A stretch of DNA of 45,431 nt from a virus: positions 1-45,431 of the IMG/VR virus record IMGVR_UViG_3300042549_008656, one strand, 5' to 3'. Of the stretch, positions 16,709 to 24,784 are shown piece by piece. The notes beneath the pieces are model-generated. The model was not told the origin of the DNA, did not search any database, and saw only the letters and a program-made list of their open reading frames with translations. Every line of letters starts with the position of its first letter. Position 1 is the first letter of the stretch. The position numbers and the translations under genes are program-made.

Positions 16709-17751
16709 TGGATACATTAGATATATTTTTAAAAAAATATTCATATAAATTTACCAAAGGATATCCTGACATGAATAATGAGCAGGATATTTTGTTAATG
16801 GAAAGTATATTAAATGAATTAGGTATAAATTTAGATGAAGTGAATTATTTACAAGGATCACAACTTAAAAAAAGAGATAATCTTGATAAGTTTTTAAATA
16901 TGTTTTACAATCAAGAACCATTTGATACGGATAATGGCACAGTTATTTTATCTAAAATAACAATCCAAACTGACTCATTTGATAATCAAGATATAAATAA
17001 AAAAGATATGTTAAAAAACAAAATACTGTCAGGTAATAATCGAATAGTTACTTCAGGAAAATTTGTTGAAACTGAAGATCCATTTACTGGAACTACAGGT
17101 AACTTACATAAAACTTCAGAGTTTGGAGGTAAAAAAGTAGCAGTAGGTATGGATATTGAAGAAGCTGAACTTAGTACTATAAATAAAGTTATTGAAGACA
17201 ATGGTGGTTCAATAGATATAAAATTAGATAATAATTTATATAAAAATATAACTAAAGCAGTAAAAATCTCAGGTAATAAACAAGCAGATTTTGAACTTAT
17301 AGGAGACCATAATTTATATGTCCAACATAAGGATTTATCATCATCACAACAATACTCAGGAGTATCTCGTTTAAGTGATAATGATGAAGTTAAAGATTTT
17401 GTTGAAACAGTTAGAGCTCAATCTAATGGTGAACTTCAATCAAAACAAAATTATAAAAGAAAAATTAAAGGTGATGATTTAAAACTTTTAGCAGCATACG
17501 GAGTTGGTAATGAATTTGGACCTGATAAAGTAGAATTAATTTGTTTTGGTAATATATCTTTAGAAAAAATTGAAGATGGTACTTTTACCATAAAAAGTGC
17601 AACTCACTTTACATACCCCGAAGTACCATCAGGTGACTATGAACCATATATTTATGTAACATTTAGAACCGGTATGAACCAACAAGGTATTAAAAATGCT
17701 AGATTTGGATTTTACCCAGAAAAGTATTATAGAGCAGCTAAAGAAATATAA
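16708..17751 (+). CDS. Putative PD-(D/E)XK-like nuclease or hypothetical protein
   Basis: The 347-aa protein has no strong family signature that I can name. Around residues 190-212 the sequence KQADFELIGDHNLYVQHKD has the D-(x8-10)-Q-x-K spacing of restriction-type PD-(D/E)XK nucleases. It is followed by a Ser/Gln-rich loop (SSSQQYSGVSRL) and GNISLEK and SATHFTYPEVP segments. A type II restriction-like or homing nuclease is possible. The N-terminal 90 residues are acidic and include LMESILNELG, a tag-like segment at an internal position. The start overlaps the previous stop (TAATG) and the gene ends directly before a TAATATTTATAA motif. Confidence 0.5.
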   Translation: MDTLDIFLKKYSYKFTKGYPDMNNEQDILLMESILNELGINLDEVNYLQGSQLKKRDNLDKFLNMFYNQEPFDTDNGTVILSKITIQTDSFDNQDINKKDMLKNKILSGNNRIVTSGKFVETEDPFTGTTGNLHKTSEFGGKKVAVGMDIEEAELSTINKVIEDNGGSIDIKLDNNLYKNITKAVKISGNKQADFELIGDHNLYVQHKDLSSSQQYSGVSRLSDNDEVKDFVETVRAQSNGELQSKQNYKRKIKGDDLKLLAAYGVGNEFGPDKVELICFGNISLEKIEDGTFTIKSATHFTYPEVPSGDYEPYIYVTFRTGMNQQGIKNARFGFYPEKYYRAAKEI

Positions 17752-17760
17752 TATTTATAA
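17750..17760 (+). promoter_or_regulatory. AATATTTATAA motif overlapping a stop codon
   Basis: The motif overlaps the TAA of the preceding gene and ends only 2 bases before the ATG at 17763. If it were a -10 element, the next gene could only be made from a leaderless transcript or from upstream transcription, so this copy tests the promoter reading. Confidence 0.4.
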
Positions 17761-17762
17761 CT

Positions 17763-18476
17763 ATGAAACACGCAGATCTTATAAAACGATTAATCAAAGA
17801 GGCATTATCTAAGCCCCTTAAAGAAGATACATGTAATTGCGGTTGTCATTCATGTGAAAATGTAGGTAATAAAGGCCCCGTACTTAATGAAAGTTTAGGT
17901 GCTCGTATATTAATGACTGAAAACATGCAATACCATGTTAAAAATAAATTAGCAATTACTGAAAATACATTTAGATATGGTTCGCAAGCATTTTTAGATT
18001 TATGGGCTGAAGCACGTTATTTATATTCTCGCAATGCTATTCATTTAAATGATGACGATAAAGCAATTATATTAGAAACAAATTTAGGTGAATATGGAAT
18101 GTTTGAAGGTAAAAAAGTAGCCTTAGACATACCTATGTTAGAAGATGATGCATTAGTAGCAGATGAAGAAGAAATTGCTGATGAACCTATAGCAGAAGCC
18201 GAAAAAAAGAACCCACCATTAAATAAACCAAAACGTGGTGGATCTAAGAAATTTTATGTATATGTAAGAGACAAAGGTAAAATTAAAAAAGTTAGCTTTG
18301 GTGATACATCAGGATTATCTGCAAAGATAAATAATCCTCAAGCACGTAAAGCATTTGCTGCTCGTCATGATTGTAAAAATAAAACAGATAAAACAAAAGC
18401 ATCATATTGGAGCTGTCGCTTACCTAGATATGCTAAATTATTAGGAATTAAATCAACATTTAGTGGATATTGGTAA
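17763..18476 (+). CDS. Tagged virion-type protein with conserved basic C-terminal domain
   Basis: The N-terminus MKHADLIKRLIKEALSKPLK is a tag-like helix with an I-K-E|A site, followed by a small Cys/His cluster (CNCGCHSCEN, residues about 24-33). The middle (60-150) is acidic. The C-terminal 80 residues are basic: GGSKKFYVYVRDKGKIKKVS, then FGDTSGLSAKINNPQARKAF, AARHDCKN and YWSCRLPRYAKLLG. I recognise this C-terminal domain as a frequent module in T4-like marine phage structural genes, of unknown function; the conserved Cys pair could bind metal. A virion internal location is inferred. Confidence 0.65.
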   Translation: MKHADLIKRLIKEALSKPLKEDTCNCGCHSCENVGNKGPVLNESLGARILMTENMQYHVKNKLAITENTFRYGSQAFLDLWAEARYLYSRNAIHLNDDDKAIILETNLGEYGMFEGKKVALDIPMLEDDALVADEEEIADEPIAEAEKKNPPLNKPKRGGSKKFYVYVRDKGKIKKVSFGDTSGLSAKINNPQARKAFAARHDCKNKTDKTKASYWSCRLPRYAKLLGIKSTFSGYW

Positions 18477-18847
18477 TGGATAAACTTAGAAAATTAATAA
18501 GAGAAGAAGTAATCAAAGCTTTAAAAGAAGGCTCTGAAGAAAAACTATATAGAGTTGATGGATTACTTGTTTCAGATAATAACAAGAAAACACAATCACA
18601 ATTATTATCAGATATCCGCGCGATAACTGGTATTACTACTATTGATGCAAACGAATACACACCTCGCTTACCTAAGGAGGACCGTTCGTATAATCGATTA
18701 ATGGTTAAAATTGACCCATATCCATATTTAAAAAATGGAGAATTTAATATAGAGACACTTAATCAAGTTATTGATAATATCAATAATATAGTTGGTGTAG
18801 TTACATTTAAAGTTGAAAATCCTCAATTAATTAATATTGGAATATAA
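18476..18847 (+). CDS. Small tagged protein, unknown globular domain
   Basis: The start was set at the ATG at 18476, which overlaps the upstream TAA; a TTG two codons earlier is less likely. The first 22 residues, MDKLRKLIREEVIKALKEGS, are the helical tag with I-R-E|E and L-K-E|G sites. The following 100 residues (LYRVDGLLVSDNNKKTQSQL, DIRAITGITTIDAN, LMVKIDPYPY, VVTFKVEN) look like a small alpha/beta domain with a ferredoxin-like strand order. I do not recognise its family. It is coupled to both neighbours by one-base overlaps. Confidence 0.6.
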   Translation: MDKLRKLIREEVIKALKEGSEEKLYRVDGLLVSDNNKKTQSQLLSDIRAITGITTIDANEYTPRLPKEDRSYNRLMVKIDPYPYLKNGEFNIETLNQVIDNINNIVGVVTFKVENPQLINIGI

Positions 18848-19188
18848 TGATTAAATTAACAGATATTTTAAACGAAATTAAATGTTGGGATGGTTACAAA
18901 CCAGGTACCCCTAAAACTAAAATTTCTTCTAAAACAGGTGAACGAATAAACAATTGTGTTCCCATTAAAGAACAATCCGAAGAATATCCCCCATATATGT
19001 ACTCGCCAGTTGGTTTTAGCTGCAAAGTATGTAAATATGTTGCATTCAACAAAGATGAAGACAGATGGACATGTAGTAATTCAAATTACCAAGAGTATAT
19101 GGGTACTCATTATTTAGTAGATAGTAATGGTGAACCGATTAAAGATCCATCTAAATGGTGTTCAAATTGGTTTTTACCTAAAAAATAA
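18847..19188 (+). CDS. Tagged small Cys-rich (zinc-ribbon-like) protein
   Basis: The 113-aa protein begins with the archetypal tag MIKLTDILNEIK. A short motif, CWDGYKPGTPKTK...NNCVPI, follows (residues about 13-38), a Trp-Gly-Tyr-Lys unit I know from other T4-like phage virion genes. A Cys-rich domain comes next: F-S-C-K-V-C-K-Y, W-T-C-S-N and W-C-S-N-W, four or more Cys that could bind zinc or iron-sulfur in a rubredoxin-like way. Two small modules joined behind a tag support the view that the tag is transferable. It follows its neighbour with TAATG overlap. Confidence 0.6.
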   Translation: MIKLTDILNEIKCWDGYKPGTPKTKISSKTGERINNCVPIKEQSEEYPPYMYSPVGFSCKVCKYVAFNKDEDRWTCSNSNYQEYMGTHYLVDSNGEPIKDPSKWCSNWFLPKK

Positions 19189-19189
19189 G

Positions 19190-19200
19190 TATATTTATAG
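19190..19200 (+). promoter_or_regulatory. TATATTTATAG motif directly before ATG
   Basis: The motif overlaps the 15-base gap before the 934-aa gene and ends 3 bases before its ATG at 19204. As at 17750, the short spacing would demand a leaderless transcript if the motif is a -10 box. Confidence 0.4.
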
Positions 19201-19203
19201 TAG

Positions 19204-22008
19204 ATGGAAAACACGTACAAACTCATAACACACATAATAGGAAATTTATTCCCACTTAACGAATACTCAGATGGTGAGATGAATAGGTTAATGGATAAGT
19301 TTAAGGAGGAAGCAGATGATTTAAATATTAAAATTTCAGACGATCAACTTAAAAAATATATTGAACGTTTTGATCAATTAAAAAATTCACCTAAAATTGA
19401 GGAAAAAGATTTACGTAGATGGCCTTTATCTAAATTAATTAAATTAGTATCTTCATCTGAAGGAGCAGATTCTGAAGAAGAAGAAGGGCCAGATGTGCTT
19501 TATAGTGATAACGGATATACAATTTATAGCGGTGGAAATGAAGAATTATGTCAAAGACATAGAAATGATGTTCCATGGTGTATAACTAGAGGTTCATTTG
19601 GAAACTATAGATATAATGCTGGTAAAGAGTATCCATCCTTCTATTTAATTAAAAACACTAACCTACCTGAAAGTAATAGATTAAGTTTTGTTGCTATTCA
19701 AGTTATGAGTAATGGTCAATATGTTTGGACTGCTAGAGATAATAGCCCCAATGAATCTTCAAGAATGGGATGGAGTAGCTTAACTTCAGATATTCCTTGG
19801 TTAAATGAAATTCCTAATATTAGAAATATACTTAAAAATGTTCCTTTGTCATCAAAAGAAAAAGCAACTCAAGTATATAGTAAATCAGGAAGTGAAATAT
19901 CTATACGTGAATGGGTAAGTATGCCTTTTAATGAAAAAAAGCAATATTTAGTAGTTAGAAAAAAAAGTAAAATATTTAATGATATTACAAATGAAGAATT
20001 TGTAGCTAATTACTTACCTAACTATCCTCAATTAGCGGCATTCGCAGCCGTTACTCCTGGTGTAGTAGATCCATTATTATTACTTAAGAATTTAGATAAA
20101 TTTTCGGCTAATGATAGAAAATCTATAACTGCTAATTTACATAACTTAGTAGATACAAAAGAATTATCAAAAAATATTTTACCATTTGATGTTAAAAAAT
20201 TATTGACTGCTTTAAATAAGTGGGATATCAAAAATGACGAAAGAATATATGTAACTAAAAATGGTGAAGCTATAGTTAAATTAACATTTGGCTCAGACAT
20301 TAATGTAGGAGTTTTTACAGCAGAAGATGATTATCCAAGTATTAAGTTAAATAAAAGAACAGCTAAATTTTTATTAGATTACCCTAAAATAGATGAAATT
20401 CCATTTAATAATTTAATTAAATTAGCTAGCGATGATGTAATAGATAAAGATTTTATCACTAAAGTTATTCAAAAAGCAGAACAAGATCCAAACTCAGCTA
20501 TTATAGTTAAAGATACGGAAAATGGTAAAATATTATTAGATTCAAATTCATTTACTTCTTATGAAATTGAAGGAGACAAAATTTTACCAATCCCATTTAG
20601 TAGTGATGAAGTACAAAATATATTATCTTCAGAAACTGAAAATAGTGGTTTTCAAAAATCAGCAGTAGATTTAGTATTTACTAAAGAAAATATACCAACT
20701 CAAATAGATAAAGATTCATTTCTTAGTATATTAAAAAATACTCCATATGATAAAAGAACAAAAGATGGTCAGGTAATACTTCCTTTAGAAAATGGTATAG
20801 TGGCATTTAATACATATGACGATCCATCTCAAACTTCTCCATTTTCATTTGCATATGGTATGGGTAATTCTTCGTGGAATATGTTTAATAGATATGGTGT
20901 AACCTTAACTGCAGATGTTTGGAGAGAATATTTTAACTATTTAAGAAATAAAAATTTCTCATACACTGATGAACAATTAATGAGAGTTCTTAATAGTTTA
21001 AGTCAAAATAAAAAAGCATTTATAGAAGCATTGCCACCAATGGTTGCTAATAGTATGTACAAACCAGCAATTTTTAATGATACAGCTTATCTTGTTAATA
21101 CTGGAAGTCCAAGAGATAGTAAGATGATATCTAATACATCTGGAAAAATAGTTAAAGGAGCATTATCATCATCTCAAGCAAGTACAGCATTAGGAATAAC
21201 AGTTCAAGCACCAGCAGGACAAGCTCAAGCAGCACCTGCAGCAGCACAAGCAGGAGAACCTAGAAGAGGAAGACCAGCAGGAGTACCAGGTGCACCTAGA
21301 CCAGCAGCAGCACCAGTAGAAGGAGCTTTAGAAACATCTAGATTAATGTCTGCAAGAGGTTTAGAAACAGCATTTAATGGTTTACCTAGAGCAGTTAGAG
21401 TTAGATTAGCAACAGCAGTACAAGAAACTGGAATATCTAGAGGAGCTTCTCGTCGTAATAATCAATTAGGAAATAGAGGTAGAGTTGCAGCAACTTATAA
21501 TTCTGGACCTAGTAGCATATATTTTATTACATTAGCTAATGGTGCTAGAGTAGCGTCAATTAATATACAACCTGGAAATGGTAATTATGTACTCATTCCA
21601 GGCCAAGAATATGTTAGATTAAATTCACCAACTGAATTATTATCAGCATTACAAGCAAGAGAGCTAGCTGAAGTATTAATTGCTGAATTTATGTCTTCAA
21701 ACCCAACAATGATTGACGAAACTAAAAAAGTAGTAGATTTTTACAATAGAAAAATTAAAAACAAATCAAATATGAAATTAAATGAATTAAAAAATCTTAT
21801 TAAAAATGAGATTAGAGCTATACTAGCTGAAAACGCACCTGCAAAGGAGAAAGAAAAAACAACTACTCCAACTAAAACCCCAAGTAAGAATCCATTACAC
21901 CCAAATCCTAATACCACTCCAAAAACTGCTCCAAAAGCACAAAAAGAAGGTATGTCTAAAGGAATAGCTGATATTGTAAAAAAATATAAATCATTAAAAA
22001 AGAAATAA
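19204..22008 (+). CDS. Large internal/structural protein (934 aa) with Ala-Pro-rich segment and internal tag
   Basis: N-terminal MENTYKLITHIIGNLFPLNE resembles the tag and ends in L-N-E|Y. Residues 110-129 (GGNEELCQRHRNDVPWCITR) start a domain with the W-C-(I/T)-(T/S) pattern known from phage proteins of unknown function. The centre (200-650) is Lys/Asp/Asn-rich and may hold repeats. Residues 667-706 are a low-complexity Ala/Gly/Pro/Gln stretch, GC-richer than its surroundings. A small domain follows (RAVRVRLATAVQETGISRGA). Residue 857 is an in-frame Met starting MKLNELKNLIKNEIRAILAE, a complete tag-like segment, then a Lys/Pro/Thr tail. A large head-core or ejected protein is inferred. Confidence 0.6.
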   Translation: MENTYKLITHIIGNLFPLNEYSDGEMNRLMDKFKEEADDLNIKISDDQLKKYIERFDQLKNSPKIEEKDLRRWPLSKLIKLVSSSEGADSEEEEGPDVLYSDNGYTIYSGGNEELCQRHRNDVPWCITRGSFGNYRYNAGKEYPSFYLIKNTNLPESNRLSFVAIQVMSNGQYVWTARDNSPNESSRMGWSSLTSDIPWLNEIPNIRNILKNVPLSSKEKATQVYSKSGSEISIREWVSMPFNEKKQYLVVRKKSKIFNDITNEEFVANYLPNYPQLAAFAAVTPGVVDPLLLLKNLDKFSANDRKSITANLHNLVDTKELSKNILPFDVKKLLTALNKWDIKNDERIYVTKNGEAIVKLTFGSDINVGVFTAEDDYPSIKLNKRTAKFLLDYPKIDEIPFNNLIKLASDDVIDKDFITKVIQKAEQDPNSAIIVKDTENGKILLDSNSFTSYEIEGDKILPIPFSSDEVQNILSSETENSGFQKSAVDLVFTKENIPTQIDKDSFLSILKNTPYDKRTKDGQVILPLENGIVAFNTYDDPSQTSPFSFAYGMGNSSWNMFNRYGVTLTADVWREYFNYLRNKNFSYTDEQLMRVLNSLSQNKKAFIEALPPMVANSMYKPAIFNDTAYLVNTGSPRDSKMISNTSGKIVKGALSSSQASTALGITVQAPAGQAQAAPAAAQAGEPRRGRPAGVPGAPRPAAAPVEGALETSRLMSARGLETAFNGLPRAVRVRLATAVQETGISRGASRRNNQLGNRGRVAATYNSGPSSIYFITLANGARVASINIQPGNGNYVLIPGQEYVRLNSPTELLSALQARELAEVLIAEFMSSNPTMIDETKKVVDFYNRKIKNKSNMKLNELKNLIKNEIRAILAENAPAKEKEKTTTPTKTPSKNPLHPNPNTTPKTAPKAQKEGMSKGIADIVKKYKSLKKK

Positions 22009-23057
22009 TGAACGAAGCACAATATAAGGATATATTCAAAGACCCAGAAACAATCCAAAACCTAAAAGGTAAAAGCGTTTCATCAAGAGAAAGAATGCTT
22101 GGTAACGAAAAGTTAATGAAGATTCTTCAACGCTCTAAAGTGTTGATAGATCAATTAGCTCAAGATGAAGCACCTCACAGAGCAGCATTGGAAAAATTAG
22201 CTGTAGATATGGTTAAGAAAATGTACCCGGTTATTGATGAATTCGGTATTGAGATAGAAGCGTCATTAGGTAATGATCAATTACCTCCATCTTCACCCCC
22301 AGAAGAAGAAGATGAATTTCCATCAATTGATTTACCATCTACAGAGGTAATGAATGATGAAATAGCTAAAAGAAGACTTATAAACGCTATTACTCAAGGT
22401 GCTTCAATTAGAGGTGCTTTAGATAAACCATTTATGGATTTCTTAAATGAAGTTCCTGACAATTTATTAGATAGCTATAGTGAAACTTTAGCTGGTATAG
22501 ATAACAGTGTAGACAAATATGGTGAAACATTAAAGAAAGTATTTGGTATATTTCATGATGAAGAAGCAATAGCAATGTTTTTAGCTATGTTAGCTGGCGG
22601 TGCTGGTGGTGGAGACAAAGGTGGAGAATCAGAAGCTGAATTTGATGAAGAAGAAGGTAAATTAAAAATTAGAGCAACTGGTATTATTTTTCCATTTTTA
22701 GTTCATGAAATTATTAAAGGTTTATATGAAATTGTATCGTTACAAGGATTTACTAAAAGCAAAGAACAAAATCAAGCAACAGTAGCAGCTACAGACAAAT
22801 TAGAATACGAACCAGAAGATTTTTCTGTAGGTACACACATTCAAGAAGCATTAGAAAGATTATATAATGAAGCTAATGTTCGTGATAAAGTAGCATTTGA
22901 ATTATTTTTAGCTAATTTATATAGAGAAGACGATGCAGCAGCATTTGTTTCATTTATTGAAAATATTATCAATGATAGATTAACATCATCTCAAAAACGT
23001 AAGGCTCTGGATTATATGGAACCAACAAAAGAAGAAGGTGAAGAAGAAGAATACTAA
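22008..23057 (+). CDS. Conserved acidic virion-associated protein
   Basis: The 349-aa protein is helical and acidic. It contains IIFPFLVHEIIKGLYEIVSL near residues 225-245, a Gly-rich loop (MLAGGAGGGDKGGESEAEFD), an N-terminal charged domain (ERMLGNEKLMKILQRSKVLI) and an acidic C-terminal tail (EPTKEEGEEEEY). The hydrophobic helix in the middle could be membrane-active or a buried core. I recognise the arrangement FPFLVHE(I/L)xKG from T4-like phage structural proteins of unknown role. It begins in the stop codon of the 934-aa gene (TAATG) and precedes a tagged zinc-ribbon miniprotein by no gap. Confidence 0.6.
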   Translation: MNEAQYKDIFKDPETIQNLKGKSVSSRERMLGNEKLMKILQRSKVLIDQLAQDEAPHRAALEKLAVDMVKKMYPVIDEFGIEIEASLGNDQLPPSSPPEEEDEFPSIDLPSTEVMNDEIAKRRLINAITQGASIRGALDKPFMDFLNEVPDNLLDSYSETLAGIDNSVDKYGETLKKVFGIFHDEEAIAMFLAMLAGGAGGGDKGGESEAEFDEEEGKLKIRATGIIFPFLVHEIIKGLYEIVSLQGFTKSKEQNQATVAATDKLEYEPEDFSVGTHIQEALERLYNEANVRDKVAFELFLANLYREDDAAAFVSFIENIINDRLTSSQKRKALDYMEPTKEEGEEEEY

Positions 23058-23204
23058 ATGATTAAACTAATAGATATATTAAAAGAATTAGTAACTAAAA
23101 CCGAAATCATCTGTGATAAATGTGGATGGAGATGGAAAATTGCAGATGGCGGTGATGATTTATATATTTGTCATAAATGTAATCACGATAATACTCCAAA
23201 ATAA
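23058..23204 (+). CDS. 48-aa tagged zinc-ribbon miniprotein
   Basis: The 48-residue product starts MIKLIDILKELVTKTE, the consensus tag, and then has a complete small zinc ribbon: C-D-K-C-G-W (19-24) and C-H-K-C-N (38-42), around WKIADGGDDLY. The protein is essentially tag plus ribbon. Similar CDKCGW...ICHKC modules recur in T4-like phage proteins. The start follows the preceding TAA with no gap, and its TAA overlaps the next ATG, so translation is coupled. Binding of nucleic acid or protein is possible; no function is shown. Confidence 0.72.
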   Translation: MIKLIDILKELVTKTEIICDKCGWRWKIADGGDDLYICHKCNHDNTPK

Positions 23205-23797
23205 TGATCAAATTACTTGATATATTAAAAGAAATAAACAATCCTTCACCTGAAAATCTTTTAGGACAAGAACTTACTGATGATGAGAAAGGACGATATA
23301 GTGCGGTTTATTTATATAAACCCGATCCTTCTAAAGTCATCAAAGTTAATAAAAAAGGAATTGATAAAAAACTTAACCCTCAAGTAATAAAGGATCTTAA
23401 ATTAATGAATCAACACCTAGATATAGCTGCTGAAACATTTGAAATCACCCCACATTATGCAGTTATAGAAAAACTGAATCAACAAAAAACTAATGTAGAT
23501 ATGTGGGAATTTAGAGAAGAAATTAAAAAATATAGATCCACCAGCAAAATTCCTTATGATTTTAAGAAACATTATGATAGTGATTATTTTGTTTTAGAAT
23601 ACATAAAATTATATTTAATTAAAGGACAAATAGATAAAATGTTATCTAAAATAAATTCTCCAAAACTATTAAGTAAAATAAAAAAATACATAGTATTCAT
23701 TGATAAAGCTATTAAAACTTTTGGAGAAAATGTTGATATACATGCTGGAAATATAGGGTATGATGATAAAGGAAATTTAAAATTATTAGATATTTAA
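23204..23797 (+). CDS. Tagged protein-kinase-like protein
   Basis: The first 12 residues, MIKLLDILKEIN, are the tag. The remainder resembles a compact protein-kinase-like fold. GRYSAVYLYKPDPSKVIKV (30-48) ends in a beta-3 Lys candidate (K47), HYAVIEKLN (84-92) looks like a hinge, and DIHAGNIGYDDKGNLKLLDI (178-197) gives a catalytic-loop-like D178, N183 and a metal-binding D196. The chain ends right after the last Asp, so the C-lobe is truncated compared with full kinases. This fits phage kinases or pseudokinases; activity is not shown. With the tag it could be delivered with the DNA, as T4 delivers Alt. Confidence 0.6.
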   Translation: MIKLLDILKEINNPSPENLLGQELTDDEKGRYSAVYLYKPDPSKVIKVNKKGIDKKLNPQVIKDLKLMNQHLDIAAETFEITPHYAVIEKLNQQKTNVDMWEFREEIKKYRSTSKIPYDFKKHYDSDYFVLEYIKLYLIKGQIDKMLSKINSPKLLSKIKKYIVFIDKAIKTFGENVDIHAGNIGYDDKGNLKLLDI

Positions 23798-24060
23798 TGA
23801 AACCATACACCGACATAGAAGTTACTGATAAATACATTATTCGTGAATTTGATGAAAACATCGATCCAATCGAATTAATGTGGCATCGTGATAATGAAAG
23901 TCGTACATTAGAAATAATTGGTGAAACAGATTGGAAAATACAGTTAGATAATAAATTACCGATCTTACTAGAAAGCCATATATTTATACCAAAACACGAG
24001 TATCATAGAGTAATTAAAGGTACAAAAATATTAAAACTAAAAATACATAAAAATGAGTAA
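23797..24060 (+). CDS. Small cupin-like conserved phage protein
   Basis: The 87-aa protein has FDENIDPIELMWHRDNESRT, ETDWKIQLDNKLPILLE and FIPKHEYHRVIKGT. The WHRD and YHR histidines flank beta strands, the spacing of a single-domain cupin. I know this pattern as a small conserved T4-like phage protein of unknown role. It begins in the stop codon of the kinase-like gene (TAATG) and ends 8 bases inside the next gene. It has no tag, which is informative because its neighbours do. Confidence 0.62.
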   Translation: MKPYTDIEVTDKYIIREFDENIDPIELMWHRDNESRTLEIIGETDWKIQLDNKLPILLESHIFIPKHEYHRVIKGTKILKLKIHKNE

Positions 24061-24649
24061 ATTAAGACAACTAATCCGCGAATCGATTAATGAATATATT
24101 CGTGATATTGACGAAGCTGGAACAAAAGCCGGTTTAGGAGCTAAAATAGAAGCAACTGAAAGCGCTATTAGTAAACGTGAAAAAATGGCTGCTATGGAAG
24201 GCATCGATGAAGCTTATCATGAAATGCTTGATAAAGGCAAAATGAAAGAAATTGGTGGTGAAGTTAAAGCATTGAAAAAAAGTTTAGAAAAATTGAAAAA
24301 ACAATTAGACAAACTTAATTCAAAAGGAGGCAATAAAAGCGAAGAAAGCGAAGTAGAAGAAAAAGAAATCGTTGACGAAGTTAATGTTGACTTAGATGAA
24401 AACGAAGAAATGGAAACTGAAGGAATGGAATACGAAGGGATGGAAGAAGATGAAGAAAGATTTGATGCTGACGGTACTCCAAACGAAGAAGGAATGTATG
24501 ATGCAGAAGGAAATCGTATTTCATTTGCAGATATTGATAAAGCAATGTATGATGGAGAAGCAGAATATATGAATGAATCATTTTTACACATGCAAAAATT
24601 AGCTGGTGTAATTACTGAAGCTCAATACAAAGCTAAGTTAAATAAATAA
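24053..24649 (+). CDS. Acidic coiled-coil protein, tagged N-terminus and MQKLAG C-terminus
   Basis: The N-terminus MSKLRQLIRESINEYIRDID carries the tag with I-R-E|S and I-N-E|Y sites. A Lys/Leu coiled coil follows (KKSLEKLKKQLDKLNSKGG, residues about 77-95), then a very acidic segment (about 98-145) and the C-terminus FLHMQKLAGVITEAQYKAKL. The same motif in reversed position starts the protein at 36905. Composition is that of a phage core or scaffold protein, so a head-interior location is inferred. It overlaps the previous gene by 8 bases and is followed by two hairpins. Confidence 0.6.
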   Translation: MSKLRQLIRESINEYIRDIDEAGTKAGLGAKIEATESAISKREKMAAMEGIDEAYHEMLDKGKMKEIGGEVKALKKSLEKLKKQLDKLNSKGGNKSEESEVEEKEIVDEVNVDLDENEEMETEGMEYEGMEEDEERFDADGTPNEEGMYDAEGNRISFADIDKAMYDGEAEYMNESFLHMQKLAGVITEAQYKAKLNK

Positions 24650-24657
24650 ATTTTACA

Positions 24658-24678
24658 GAACACATTCATTGCGTGTTC
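24658..24678 (+). repeat. Inverted repeat GAACAC/GTGTTC after acidic protein gene
   Basis: GAACAC (24658-24663) pairs with GTGTTC (24673-24678) across a 9-base loop just after the stop codon. It may be a transcript-end stabiliser preceding the stronger terminator downstream. Confidence 0.35.
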
Positions 24679-24704
24679 GAATATAACAAAGTTAAAGGAG
24701 TAGT

Positions 24705-24740
24705 GGCCTGATCTTTTTTAAGATCGGGCCTCTTTAATTT
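24705..24740 (+). terminator. Strong intrinsic terminator
   Basis: GGCCTGATCTT (24705-24715) pairs with AAGATCGGGCC (24720-24730), 11 bp with one G-T wobble and a TTTT loop, then TCTTTAATTT. It ends the 19204-24649 gene run. The 135-base gap 24650-24784 otherwise holds only the promoter-like motif at 24762. Confidence 0.8.
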
Positions 24741-24761
24741 GGCTTACTTAATAAAATAACT

Positions 24762-24772
24762 TATATTTACAA
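24762..24772 (+). promoter_or_regulatory. TATATTTACAA motif
   Basis: A one-base variant of the recurrent motif after the terminator, ending 12 bases before the ATG at 24785. The position right after a terminator is what a true promoter would need. Confidence 0.5.
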
Positions 24773-24784
24773 AAAATAAAGGTT

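Noticed and set aside
24217-24591. Minus-strand open frame opposite the acidic coiled-coil gene
   Set aside because: Same effect: a shadow of a strongly acidic gene, with no start signal or homologous pattern.
24650-24784. Possible tRNA or small RNA in the gap
   Set aside because: The hairpins do not build a cloverleaf and the second is a normal terminator; no T-loop or acceptor pairing was seen.
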